This document shows, one piece after another, positions 7,940 to 16,575 of a DNA stretch of 64,000 bases; position 1 is the stretch's first letter, and the number at the start of each line of letters is the position of its first letter. The notes beneath the pieces are model-generated. The model saw only the letters and a program-made list of their open reading frames with translations. It was not told the DNA's origin and did no database searches. The translations under genes were made by a program, and so were the position numbers. The stretch is from Methylobacterium sp. E-005 (lineage in GTDB: Bacteria > Pseudomonadota > Alphaproteobacteria > Rhizobiales > Beijerinckiaceae). The stretch covers positions 1 through 64,000 of the forward strand of contig NZ_JAKSYG010000240.1 in the NCBI RefSeq assembly GCF_022829725.1. Reading direction: 5' to 3'.

Positions 7940-8560
7940 ATGATGTCAGGTTCTCCGATCACGATCGGCAAGGCCGCACCGACGGCACTGCCCGCCACAT
8001 ACGTCACGGCCACCGGAATGCCGCGCTACAATCCGGTCTCGCAGGCCCTGCATTGGCTGACAGCCGCCCTCGTGCTTGCGGTCCTGCCGCTCGCCTGGGT
8101 GGCGATCAGCCTGCCGCCCGCGCCCGCCAAGGGCACCATGTTCACCCTTCACAAGTCGGTCGGCCTGACGATCCTGGCGATCGTGGTCCTGCGGATCGTC
8201 TGGCGCATGATCCGGCCCGCGCCGCCGGATACCCAGGCGCCGCGGCTCCTGACGCTGATCGGACGCGTCAACCACTACCTGCTCTACGCGATCTTCCTGA
8301 TCATGCCGATCAGCGGCTACCTGCTGAGCGCCTTCTCGGGGCGCGACACGCCGTATTTCTGGCTGTTCACGATCCCCGGCCTGACCAAGGACGAAGGCCC
8401 GCAGAGGATCGCGGAATCGATCCATGTCGTCGGACAATGGTTCGTCTATGCCCTGGTGCTCCTGCATCTCGCCGGCACCGCGTGGCACCTGATCGTCCGC
8501 CGCGACGGGCTTCTGGAGCGGATGCTGCCGGTCCAGGATGGCCGGAATTCGTCGCTTTAG
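7940..8560 (+). CDS. cytochrome b561 family di-heme membrane protein
   Basis: A four-helix inner-membrane cytochrome b that moves electrons between quinol or periplasmic donors and acceptors. Hydrophobic helices cover about residues 38-60, 72-92, 110-130 and 165-185. Candidate heme-ligand histidines are seen in QALHWLTA, FTLHKSVG, RVNHYLLY and the last helix LLHLAGTAWHL. The 206-residue length fits the family (YodB/CybB-like). A GCGAGGG sequence precedes the ATG at 7940; a second ATG follows three bases later. It converges with the gene at 8563-9459 with only two bases between stops. Confidence 0.9.
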   Translation: MMSGSPITIGKAAPTALPATYVTATGMPRYNPVSQALHWLTAALVLAVLPLAWVAISLPPAPAKGTMFTLHKSVGLTILAIVVLRIVWRMIRPAPPDTQAPRLLTLIGRVNHYLLYAIFLIMPISGYLLSAFSGRDTPYFWLFTIPGLTKDEGPQRIAESIHVVGQWFVYALVLLHLAGTAWHLIVRRDGLLERMLPVQDGRNSSL

Positions 8561-8562
8561 GA

Positions 8563-9459
8563 CTACTCAACGCGGCGCAGCACGAAGGTCGTGCCGACCT
8601 CCGGATCGCGCCGCCAGCGCCCGTCGCCGCCCGGCACGAGGTCGATGGTGTGCCCGCGCTTGGCCGTAAGGGTCATCCGGCCGTTGGCGTAGCGCCAGCG
8701 GACCGGATCGAAGACCTCCAGCCCGCCGTCGTGGCAGCCCGGGACGATGTGGACGCCGCCGCCGGCCCCATCCAGCGTGACCCGACAGGTATCGCGTTCC
8801 TGGAAGCGGTCGAGGGCGTAGGTTCCCGGGGCGGGCGATGGCCCGGCCGTCGCTACGGGCGCCTGGAGTTCGGCCGGAACCGGTGCGGCTGCCTGGAGGG
8901 CCGCGGGCTTCGAGGCCGCCGCCGTTTCCGGCTCGGCCTCCGCGGCCGCCGCGCCGCCCGGACGCATCGCCACGGTATCGAGGGGTACGAGGCTGTACGT
9001 CTCGCCGTTCTCCAGCTTGGCCACGTAGCTGCGCTTGTCAGGGCGGTGGAAGAATTCCAGGATCGGCCGGACATTGCGGTCGACGAGCCGAAGACCCCTG
9101 TCGACGAACAGCCAGCCGGCCATCCCGTTCATGATCGGCAATGCCCGCCGGCACCCGGCGGGGAAGCGCAGGCGTCGCCCGGCCTCGCCGCTGTCGAGGA
9201 CGAGTGTCATGACGCAGCGCCGGTTGGTGCCGTCGCGCGACAGGTCCCAGGTCCCAGGAACCTCCCCGACCCTCTCCGGTAGGCCCGGCGGGGCAGGGGA
9301 CGCGGACAGGGGCGCGGCGGGGGGCGTGGCGGCCGGTGCCGCGAAGATCGGCATGTCCGTCGCATCCGGTTCGGATGGGACCGCGGGATCGTCCTGCGCC
9401 GTGGCCGGCCATGGCGACAGGGCGAGGGCAACCAGCAGGGCGACCGATACCGGCTTCAC
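8563..9459 (-). CDS. secreted protein with two AprI/Inh-like beta-barrel domains
   Basis: A 298-residue periplasmic protein. It has a signal peptide (VKPVSVALLVALALSP, cleavage after ATAQ), a Pro/Ala-rich spacer, then two similar domains: the first (about 75-155) with GTWDLSRDGTNRRCVMTLVL and RFPAGCRRALP, the second (about 205-298) with GTYALDRFQERDTCRVTLDG and IVPGCHDGG. Each has the paired cysteines of the Inh/AprI fold, known as inhibitors of serralysin metalloproteases. Whether it inhibits a protease is not shown, and the tandem form may be structural. The GTG start overlaps the upstream gene's stop (GTGA), so translation is probably coupled to the dehydrogenase. Confidence 0.75.
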   Translation of the reverse strand: MKPVSVALLVALALSPWPATAQDDPAVPSEPDATDMPIFAAPAATPPAAPLSASPAPPGLPERVGEVPGTWDLSRDGTNRRCVMTLVLDSGEAGRRLRFPAGCRRALPIMNGMAGWLFVDRGLRLVDRNVRPILEFFHRPDKRSYVAKLENGETYSLVPLDTVAMRPGGAAAAEAEPETAAASKPAALQAAAPVPAELQAPVATAGPSPAPGTYALDRFQERDTCRVTLDGAGGGVHIVPGCHDGGLEVFDPVRWRYANGRMTLTAKRGHTIDLVPGGDGRWRRDPEVGTTFVLRRVE

Positions 9460-10421
9460 GATTTCGGGCTCCACGGCGTCTCGGCGACGGGCGTCAGCGG
9501 GCCCCGCCCCTCGAACCACGAGACGACGTTGTCGACGACGAGCTGGGCCATCGCCGCACGGGTGTGCTCGGAGGCCGAGCCGACATGCGGCAGCAGCACC
9601 GTGTTGTCGAGGGCGGCGAGGTCCTCCGGCACGTGCGGCTCGTTCTCGAACACGTCGAGGCCCGCCCCCAGGATCGTTCCGGCCTTCAGAGCCGCGGTGA
9701 GCGCCGCCTCGTCGACCAGGGTGCCCCGCGCCACGTTGATCAGGATGCCCTCCGGCCCCAGCGCCTCCAGGACGGCGGCATCGATCAGCCCGCGGGTCTC
9801 GGGCCCACCGGGCGCGACCACGATCAGGATGTGGACCGCCCTGGCCATGCCGATCAGGCTGTCGTGATAGGTGTAGGGCACATCCGCCTGCCGGCGGCGG
9901 CCGTGATAGTCGATGGCGACCCCGAAGCTCTCCAGCCGATGGGCGATCGCCCGCCCGATCCGGCCCAGCCCGAGGATGCCGACGCGCCGCCCACGCAGCG
10001 AAGCGGTGAGCGGGAAGGGGGCCTTCGGCCAGTGGCCGGCGCGCAGGTAGCGGTCGGCCTGCGGCAGCCGCCGTAGGGTGGCGAGGGTGAGGCCGATCGC
10101 GAGATCGGCAACCTCGTCGGTCAGCACGTCCGGCGTGTTGGTGACGACGATGCCGCGCGCGTGCGCCGCCCCGGCATCGACCGCGTCGTAGCCGACCCCG
10201 AAATTGGCGATGAGTTCGAGCTTCGGCAGCCGGTCCATGAGGGCGGCATCGGCCCCGCCGCCGACCACCAAACCCCGGATCTGCGGTCCGACCTCGGCGA
10301 GCAGCGCGTCGGGATCCGCCGCCTCCGCGAGCCTGTGGACGACGTGCCGCCCCTCGAAGGCCGCCTCAACCAGCGGGTGCATCTTCCGCAGGAACAGGAT
10401 CTCGGCCGGCGCATCAGGCAT
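9456..10421 (-). CDS. D-2-hydroxyacid dehydrogenase (hydroxypyruvate/glyoxylate reductase type)
   Basis: NAD(P)-dependent reduction of a 2-keto acid; the closest family is GhrB-like hydroxypyruvate/glyoxylate reductase. The Rossmann motif is GILGLGRIGRAIAHRL (about 150-165). Catalytic residues are visible: Arg in NVARGTLVDE, Glu in DVFENEPHVPE and His in LLPHVGSAS. The 321-residue length is normal. Hydroxypyruvate reduction is central to the serine cycle of methylotrophs, but HprA is usually a distinct gene there, so the substrate is open. Its last bases overlap the start of the secreted inhibitor-like gene downstream. Confidence 0.88.
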   Translation of the reverse strand: MPDAPAEILFLRKMHPLVEAAFEGRHVVHRLAEAADPDALLAEVGPQIRGLVVGGGADAALMDRLPKLELIANFGVGYDAVDAGAAHARGIVVTNTPDVLTDEVADLAIGLTLATLRRLPQADRYLRAGHWPKAPFPLTASLRGRRVGILGLGRIGRAIAHRLESFGVAIDYHGRRRQADVPYTYHDSLIGMARAVHILIVVAPGGPETRGLIDAAVLEALGPEGILINVARGTLVDEAALTAALKAGTILGAGLDVFENEPHVPEDLAALDNTVLLPHVGSASEHTRAAMAQLVVDNVVSWFEGRGPLTPVAETPWSPKS

Positions 10422-10659
10422 CGTTCACTCCCACGTTCGGCCGTTCGGCACCGCGGCCGGCTCCCTGCTTCCGGCATAGGGCCTCGACGGGGTGAAACGC
10501 CAGCGGGATACGATGGTGACGGTGACATCCATCCGCCGGCGCCGGGCGGCTATCTGACAGGGGCGGGGCTCGCCTCTTTCGCAAACCCCGCGCGATGCCT
10601 ACTAAGGAAGCCGCACCATCGCGAGAGTTCTGCACCGCTCCATCTGAAGACGAAGCCCG

Positions 10660-12072
10660 ATGACCAGCCCGCGCACCCTCTACGACAAGATTTGGGACGA
10701 CCACGTCGTCGATGTCCAGCCGGACGGCTCCAGCCTCCTCTACATCGACCGGCACCTCGTTCACGAAGTGACGAGCCCGCAGGCGTTCGAAGGCCTTCGC
10801 GCGGCTGGCCGAAAGGTCCGCCACCCGGAGAAGACTCTGGCGGTGGTGGACCACAACGTCCAGACCTCCGACCGCTCCAAAGGCATCGACGACCCCGAGA
10901 GCCTGACCCAGCTCGAGGCGCTCGCCGAAAACGTGCGCGACTTCGGCATCGAGTTCTACGACGCCTTCGACCGGCGCCAGGGCATCGTCCACATCATCGG
11001 GCCGGAGCAGGGCTTCACGCTGCCCGGCCAGACCATCGTGTGCGGCGATTCCCACACCTCGACGCACGGCGCCTTCGGGGCCCTGGCCCACGGCATCGGC
11101 ACCTCGGAGGTCGAGCACGTGCTCGCCACCCAGACGCTGGTGCAGCGCAAGGCCCGGAACATGCGCGTCACCGTCGACAACACCCTGCCGCCGGGCGTGA
11201 CCGCCAAGGACATCATCCTGGCGATCATCGGCGAGATCGGCACGGCGGGCGGCACCGGGCACGTGATCGAGTATGCCGGCGAGGCGATCCGTGCCCTCTC
11301 GATGGAGGGCCGGATGACGATCTGCAACATGTCGATCGAGGGTGGTGCCCGCGCCGGCATGGTCGCCCCCGACGCCGCGACCTTCGCGTACGTGAAGGAC
11401 CGGCCGAAGGCCCCGAAGGGCGCGGCCTTCGAGGCCGCATGCCGCTACTGGGAAAGCCTCGTCACGGACGAGCGCGCCTTCTTCGACCGCGAGGTGCGTC
11501 TCGACGCGGCCAACCTGCCGCCGATCGTCAGCTGGGGCACCAGCCCCGAGGATGTGATCTCGGTCCAGGGCCGTATTCCCGACCCGTCCGAGATCGTGGA
11601 CGAGAACAAGCGGCAATCCAAGGAGAAGGCGCTCGCCTATATGGGCCTCACGCCGGGCACGCGGATCACCGACATCACCCTCGACCGGATCTTCATCGGC
11701 TCCTGCACCAACGGGCGGATCGAGGATCTGCGCGAGGTCGCGCGGGTGGTCGGCGACCGCAAGGTGCACGAGGGCGTCTCGGCGATGATCGTGCCGGGCT
11801 CAGGGCTGGTGAAGGCGCAGGCCGAGGCCGAGGGTCTCGACAGGATCCTGAAGGCGGCGGGCTTCGACTGGCGCGAGCCGGGCTGCTCGATGTGCCTGGG
11901 CATGAACCCGGACAAGCTGCGGCCGGGCGAGCGCTGCGCTTCGACCTCGAACCGCAACTTCGAGGGCCGCCAGGGTCCGCGCGGGCGCACGCATCTGGTC
12001 TCGCCCGCGATGGCGGCGGCGGCGGCTGTGGCCGGACGGTTCGTCGACATCCGGGAATGGCCACGGGGCTGA
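10660..12072 (+). CDS. leuC: 3-isopropylmalate dehydratase large subunit
   Basis: Isomerises 2-isopropylmalate to 3-isopropylmalate in leucine biosynthesis, together with LeuD. The 470-residue aconitase-fold protein carries the 4Fe-4S ligands in CGDSHTSTHGAFG, GSCTNGRIEDLR and CSMCLGMNPDKL, and ends with the family block RNFEGRQGPRGRTHLVSPAMAA. ATG at 10660 starts TSPRTLYDKIWDDHVV, the standard LeuC N-terminus. leuD is not in the window; in many alphaproteobacteria it is separate. A 238-bp leader precedes the gene, with a possible 6-bp GCGGGG/CCCCGC stem but no recognisable leucine leader peptide. The tRNA-Leu gene follows 67 bp downstream. Confidence 0.97.
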   Translation: MTSPRTLYDKIWDDHVVDVQPDGSSLLYIDRHLVHEVTSPQAFEGLRAAGRKVRHPEKTLAVVDHNVQTSDRSKGIDDPESLTQLEALAENVRDFGIEFYDAFDRRQGIVHIIGPEQGFTLPGQTIVCGDSHTSTHGAFGALAHGIGTSEVEHVLATQTLVQRKARNMRVTVDNTLPPGVTAKDIILAIIGEIGTAGGTGHVIEYAGEAIRALSMEGRMTICNMSIEGGARAGMVAPDAATFAYVKDRPKAPKGAAFEAACRYWESLVTDERAFFDREVRLDAANLPPIVSWGTSPEDVISVQGRIPDPSEIVDENKRQSKEKALAYMGLTPGTRITDITLDRIFIGSCTNGRIEDLREVARVVGDRKVHEGVSAMIVPGSGLVKAQAEAEGLDRILKAAGFDWREPGCSMCLGMNPDKLRPGERCASTSNRNFEGRQGPRGRTHLVSPAMAAAAAVAGRFVDIREWPRG

Positions 12073-12139
12073 AATCGTGATTGACGGCGGCGGCCCGGTT
12101 GCCTAAACGGAGCCGTCGCCGGCCGATAGCCGGCGGCAT

Positions 12140-12224
12140 GCCCAGGTGGCGGAATTGGTAGACGCGCTGGTTTCAGGTACCAGTCTCGCGAGAGGTGAAG
12201 GTTCGAGTCCTTTCCTGGGCACCA
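12140..12224 (+). tRNA. tRNA-Leu (anticodon CAG)
   Basis: An 85-base tRNA with a long variable arm, as expected for leucine. The acceptor arms GCCCAGG and CCTGGGC pair fully, the D-arm contains GGAATTGGTAGACGC, the anticodon loop TTCAGGT gives CAG, and the T-arm holds GGTTCGAGTCC. The CCA end is encoded. It reads the abundant CTG codon. It lies directly after leuC and is followed by a strong terminator. Confidence 0.97.
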
Positions 12225-12238
12225 ATTGACGGATGTGA

Positions 12239-12271
12239 GCCCGCCAAATTGTTGGCGGGCTTTATCTTTTT
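12239..12271 (+). terminator. rho-independent terminator after tRNA-Leu
   Basis: GCCCGCCAA and TTGGCGGGC form a perfect 9-bp stem around a 4-base loop, followed by TTTATCTTTTT. It sits 15 bp after the tRNA CCA end, on the same strand as leuC and the tRNA. Confidence 0.92.
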
Positions 12272-12423
12272 CGGGACATGGCATCCCGGCGCACGCCAAC
12301 CGGGCCCACCGACCGGCGATATCCTCGGCGCGACCCCGTTGCCGGATGGCGGCACCGTCGCGGTGTAGGCAGGGGTGACCGGTTCGGCGCAGGAAAGCGC
12401 GCATCCCGTCAGGCGCGCATGGG

Positions 12424-15111
12424 CTACGCCATCTCTTCGGCCGTCATCACGATGTCCCGGTAAGATTCGATCGGGCGCGGGCGCCCGGTCAGATAGCCCT
12501 GCATCTCGGTGCAGCGATGATCGCGCAGGAAGGCGAGCTGTTCCTGCGTCTCGATGCCCTCAGCGATCACCGGCATACCGAGACTCTGACCGAGCGCGAT
12601 GATCGCCTTGACGATCGTCATGCCCTTATGCGTGATGCCAATCTGCCCGATAAACGTCCTGTCTATTTTGAGGCGGTCGAACGCGAAGGATTGGAGCGTC
12701 AGCAGGGAGCTGTAACCGGTCCCAAAGTCGTCGATCGCAATACGGACGCCGTGAGTTTTGATGTTCTGCAAAACACGTCGCGCGCGTGTCGTATCTTCAA
12801 GAAACAAGCTTTCCGTAATCTCCAGTTCAAGCCTGCGCGGATCCAGGCCGGTTTCGGCCAGAACCGAGCGCACGAATTCCGGCAGATCCGATTGCCGGAA
12901 TTGGGCGATGGACAGATTGACCGCGATGCCCAACGGCCGTGCCCATCCTGCAGCTTCGTCACAAGCCGCGCGCACCACCCACTCGCCTAACGGCAGGATC
13001 AGGCCCGTCTCCTCGGCAAGCGGGATGAATTGCGCCGGCGGGATCGTCCCGCGGATCGGGTGATTCCAGCGCAGCAGAGCCTCGAATCCGGTGACGTCAC
13101 CCGCCGCGACCTCGACCTGCGGCTGGTAGTGCAGCTGCAACTGATCGGTGCCGATCGCCGCACGGAGATCGCGGGCGAGCTGATGACGGTCGCGCGCCGC
13201 GCTATCCATCGCGGGCTCGAAGTAGCTGAACGTGCCCTTGCCCTCGCTCTTGGCCCGGTAGAGGGCCATGTCGGCAGCCTTGAGCAGTTGCGTGTACGTA
13301 TCGCCGTCCCGCGGGAAGACCGCCACACCGACGCTGCACCCGACATCCACGCGGGCTTCATCCAGCTGGAACGACGCCGTGAGGGAGTCGATCAAGGCGC
13401 GGGCTGCGTCACCCGGCGCGTCGGCCGATGTGAGACCCGTCGCCAGCACCGCGAATTCGTCGCCGCCGAGGCGCGCGGCGGCATACCGTACGCCGATCTT
13501 GCGACGCAGGCGGTTCGCCACCTCGATCAGGAGCGTATCCCCGGCGGGGTGGCCAAAGACGTCGTTGATCTGCTTGAAGCCGTCGAGATCGACGCACAGA
13601 AGCGCGGCCTCGCCCTCCGTTGCCGCGAGGGCTGCGAGTTCGCGTTCAACGGTTTCCTGGAAGAGCCGCCGATTCGGCAGGGCGGTCAACGCATCGTGCC
13701 CCGCCAGGAAGCGCAACTGCTCTTCGGCACGCCGCCGTTCGGTTATGTCCTCGTGGGTGCAAACCCAGCCGCCGCCCGGAACCGGGGCCCGAACGATATC
13801 GATGGCCCGACCGTCGTCGAGTTCGGCGACCGTCCAGGCGCGTTTATCCCCCGGCGGCTCGACCAGAAGGTTCGCACCATCCCGCACGGCGACCAGACGC
13901 GACGCGACGTATCCGCGGATCGCCTCGGCCGTGACCCCCTGACCGCGCAGGTGATCGGGTATCGTGTAGAGTTCGGCGAAACGCGCGTTCATGATGACGA
14001 GATGTCGCCGGTCGTCGAACAGACAGAGCCCCTGGGCCATGTTGTCGAGCGCGACACCGAAGGCGGCATGCTGGCGCCGTGACTCGCGTTCTGCGCGGCT
14101 GCGTTCGTCCGCACGACCCTGGTGCTCGCGGTCGCGCAGCCGACGCGCGACGGAAAAGCTCAAGCCGATCAGGCAGGCCGCGAGCAGAGTCGCACTGACG
14201 ATCACCGCTGCGGCCTGCTGACGGAAGGGGGCCAGCGCCGCTTCGGCCGTGCGGCTCACGATGAGCATCATGGGATAGTTGTTGAGCGCCTGCACCGCGA
14301 CGACGCGGTCGCGTCCGTCGATCGGACTGACGAGGCGCATGGTCCCGTTGGGTGTGCCCTCGGCGGCCAATAACGTCGCCGAACTCCTCGGAAAGACGTT
14401 GCCGGTGGCATCGTCCCGGCGCGGATAGCGCACCAGCAGCACGCCATCCCGCCGGAAGACGCCGATCACGTAGTCTTCGGCCGGGACGATTCGGCGATAC
14501 AGGTCCTCAAAGTAGTTCAGCTCGACTGCGCCGAGAATCATGCCCAGGAACGCACCATCTGGAGCCGAGACCTTGCGGGCGACATAGATCGTCCACACCC
14601 CGTTGCCGCGGTTGCGCACCGGCTGACTGACGAAACGCTGCAAGGATGGATCGGACGCCAGAGCCTGGAAGTAGTCGCGATCCGATAGATCGACCTCGGG
14701 AATCGGCCAGTAGCGGCTGAAATTGAGGAGCTTGCCCCGGTGATCCAAAATCGTGATGGCGTTGACCTGCGGCAGGGAGGCGATGCGGGTCTTCAATTCC
14801 TGATGGAGATTGTGTCCGCTGGCGGCAGCTGCATAGGTAACCGCATCGGTGACATGAGCCTCGTGGAACTCGCGGATGACCTCCTCCTGCGCGAGTTCCA
14901 TGGCCTGGAGCGAGCGGTCGGCTTGATCGGCCAGAATCGTCGCGAGGCTCGTCAGACCGCGCGTGACGTCGCGCGTCGACTGATGATGAAGATTCACGAC
15001 CGTCGCGACCGCCGCGAAGGCGATCACCGCTGCCAGGATGCCGCAACTCGTGATCGGCGACCTTCGCAGACGGGTCGACGCGTCTCCCAGCACTGAACGG
15101 AAGACTCGCAT
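12424..15111 (-). CDS. membrane-bound GGDEF-EAL protein with dCache sensor and PAS
   Basis: A bifunctional-looking cyclic-di-GMP enzyme of 895 residues. Order: transmembrane helix (about 22-42), periplasmic double-Cache sensor (VNAITILDHRGKLLNFSRYW, DRDYFQAL), second helix (about 290-312), PAS (LDNMAQGLCLFDDRRHLVIMNARFAELY), GGDEF with DALTALPNRRLF and intact ARLGGDEFAVL, then EAL with FEALLRWNHP, LELEITESLF, IAIDDFGTGYSSL and LKIDRTFI. Both active sites look complete, so the direction is unknown. The late block reads QGYLTGRP where QGYLFSRP is common. The ATG at 15111 was chosen because the preceding in-frame part has no family character. It converges with leuC/tRNA-Leu. Confidence 0.93.
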   Translation of the reverse strand: MRVFRSVLGDASTRLRRSPITSCGILAAVIAFAAVATVVNLHHQSTRDVTRGLTSLATILADQADRSLQAMELAQEEVIREFHEAHVTDAVTYAAAASGHNLHQELKTRIASLPQVNAITILDHRGKLLNFSRYWPIPEVDLSDRDYFQALASDPSLQRFVSQPVRNRGNGVWTIYVARKVSAPDGAFLGMILGAVELNYFEDLYRRIVPAEDYVIGVFRRDGVLLVRYPRRDDATGNVFPRSSATLLAAEGTPNGTMRLVSPIDGRDRVVAVQALNNYPMMLIVSRTAEAALAPFRQQAAAVIVSATLLAACLIGLSFSVARRLRDREHQGRADERSRAERESRRQHAAFGVALDNMAQGLCLFDDRRHLVIMNARFAELYTIPDHLRGQGVTAEAIRGYVASRLVAVRDGANLLVEPPGDKRAWTVAELDDGRAIDIVRAPVPGGGWVCTHEDITERRRAEEQLRFLAGHDALTALPNRRLFQETVERELAALAATEGEAALLCVDLDGFKQINDVFGHPAGDTLLIEVANRLRRKIGVRYAAARLGGDEFAVLATGLTSADAPGDAARALIDSLTASFQLDEARVDVGCSVGVAVFPRDGDTYTQLLKAADMALYRAKSEGKGTFSYFEPAMDSAARDRHQLARDLRAAIGTDQLQLHYQPQVEVAAGDVTGFEALLRWNHPIRGTIPPAQFIPLAEETGLILPLGEWVVRAACDEAAGWARPLGIAVNLSIAQFRQSDLPEFVRSVLAETGLDPRRLELEITESLFLEDTTRARRVLQNIKTHGVRIAIDDFGTGYSSLLTLQSFAFDRLKIDRTFIGQIGITHKGMTIVKAIIALGQSLGMPVIAEGIETQEQLAFLRDHRCTEMQGYLTGRPRPIESYRDIVMTAEEMA

Positions 15112-15637
15112 CTGCGCCGGACTCAGCTCACTCAAAATGCCTCGGGGACATTCAGATGCAGCTGAACCGACGAATGAAGTGTTACGGATCAGAATGAAGC
15201 GGAGGCAACTCTTGGTCACATCGTCTTAAGCAAGACCTGCGCTTGGTTTTGTCGATCGGCGGCTGACGGTTCGAGAACTCGAGGGTGGCCGGCATCCCCT
15301 GGACAGCCGCTTGCGCCGCGGAACGGCGCATCGGACGCCTGATCGATGGGTAGAGGCCAAGGGCTGTCGACTGACGTAGCGGAGCCCAAGCTCGACTGGA
15401 TGGGAAGCTGGCGGACCGGCCTACCGGCGCGACAGCGCGTCCTTCGCGGCGTGCGACCAGATCGGGCGGCGGATCGTCAAGGCGAAGGGCTGGGTCCCGG
15501 GGCACTGCTGGCCTTCGAGAGGGGCCGCCCTGACGAACGGCGGAGCTCACGGGGCCATGCGAGACCGGACCCGGCCCCAGTTTGCATTCCGGTTCCGTGC
15601 GGTCGGCCGATCCTGGTCATCGAAGGAAGAGGCGGGC
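15112..15637. other. intergenic region between GGDEF-EAL gene and ssrA, no gene seen
   Basis: Open frames exist because of high GC, but none shows a family motif, signal peptide or convincing start. The segment lies just downstream of the tmRNA gene, a common integration site, so I looked for integrase or transposase remnants and for a repeat of the ssrA 3' end; I see neither. Confidence 0.5.
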
Positions 15638-15657
15638 CCCGAGGCCGAAGCCCCGGG
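15638..15657 (-). terminator. stable UUCG-loop hairpin after ssrA
   Basis: On the minus strand CCCGGGGC and GCCTCGGG pair (one G-T) around TTCG. It lies 34 bases after the tag stop codon of ssrA. There is only a pyrimidine-rich tail, not a clean T-run, so it may be the 3' structure of the coding RNA instead of a terminator. Confidence 0.5.
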
Positions 15658-16040
15658 TTCTGTTGCTAGGCGTGCCCACGCCCCGGAAGATTACGCCGCG
15701 AGGCGCATCTCCATGCCGACGTTGTCGTTGGCATTTAGAGTTTTGGTCAGGTGCTCGGAACGGGGGTTACCCGCGCTGAGCCGGTCGAGTCCTTACCGAA
15801 AGCCGCATCTTACCCTGCCGAAGCAGGCCAGAACTCGCGATCCCTTTACCGCCCAGTCGAACCTGTTTCACCCCCACAAGAAGCACCCTGGTAGCGCGCT
15901 GTCCGCAACGCCGGACGCGAACCCTTCCCCCGTGCGGTATCCGGGGCAGGATGCTTCTGGTGGAGGCGCCGGGTACCGCCCCCGGGTCCTGAAGCGTTAT
16001 TATGAACCGGTCATCAACCTCACGAGCACCTTACGCTGAA
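15658..16040 (-). ncRNA. ssrA: tmRNA, two-piece permuted form
   Basis: Rescues stalled ribosomes by trans-translation. Reading the minus strand, the acceptor piece comes first and ends in GGCGCCTCCACCA (CCA end at 15958); then a spacer; then the coding piece starts with GGGGGTGAAACAGGTTCGAC at 15875. GGGGGTG pairs with CGCCTCC as a 7-bp acceptor stem with a G-U at the third pair, the alanyl-tRNA synthetase signal. The tag frame (15732-15691) encodes ANDNVGMEMRLAA and a TAA stop. The spacer's GAAGCATCCTG and CAGGGTGCTTC arms extend the acceptor stem before processing. The outer ends (about 16040 and 15658) are estimates. Alphaproteobacteria are known for this permuted layout. Confidence 0.93.
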
Positions 16041-16263
16041 AGGTGCCCCCCGTCTACGGTTTGAGTTGCAGCCCGGGCCGGCACCGCGCGGAGCTCTTTC
16101 GTCCGACGGGGCGAGTTCGGGCTGTCCCCATCCCCTGTGCGAGGGGGAGGCCGGCACCGGCTGGCTGATCGGTCCGATACGACGCGCACAACCCGGAGCC
16201 TCCCCACCGACTTGTCGCGCGATCCGTCCTGACCCGCCCCATCACCCGGTCGGCGGCGCGGCT

Positions 16264-16575
16264 TCAGTACCGAACGTTGGCGAATCCGGACCCACTCCGG
16301 CCGACGATTCTCTGGATGACGTCCCGGGTTGATGGGCTGAGGCCGCCGTCACCGCGCAGGCGGCGCCCATCCGCGCGTTCGAGGCGCGCGACATCGTCCG
16401 AGCATCGGTTTAGCGCGTCGCGGACCCGCGACGAGAGCGGCGCACCCCGCGGCGCCGGGGCGCCACCCATCTCGAACCGGAGGCAGGACGCGAGATAGCC
16501 CTTCAGGTCGTCGAAGGCGGCGGCATCCGCGCTCGATGTGAGGACGACGAGGAGCAGGACGGATCGTATGAGCAT
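16264..16575 (-). CDS. small secreted hypothetical protein
   Basis: A 103-residue protein with a signal peptide (MLIRSVLLLVVLTSSADA). The mature part has FDDLKGYLASCLRFEM, a Pro/Ala linker, RVRDALNRCSDDVARLER and DVIQRIVG, with two cysteines about 40 residues apart that could form a disulfide. No family recognised. The start at 16575 opens directly into the signal peptide; the frame continues upstream but with no protein-like sequence. It lies between ssrA and the ferritin-like gene on the same strand. Confidence 0.6.
   Translation of the reverse strand: MLIRSVLLLVVLTSSADAAAFDDLKGYLASCLRFEMGGAPAPRGAPLSSRVRDALNRCSDDVARLERADGRRLRGDGGLSPSTRDVIQRIVGRSGSGFANVRY

Noticed and set aside
10161..12080. 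Plus-strand open frame in another phase over leuC
   Set aside because: Overlaps leuC, which has all its iron-sulfur ligands in the correct frame; the alternative product is Arg/Pro-rich with no motif.
15112..15637. Possible integrated element beside ssrA
   Set aside because: tmRNA genes are frequent integration sites, but I see no integrase, no repeat of the ssrA end and no change in composition.
15550..16039. Plus-strand open frame over the ssrA region
   Set aside because: It covers the tmRNA on the opposite strand. The RNA has a paired acceptor stem, a CCA end and a proper tag frame, so the protein reading is accidental.
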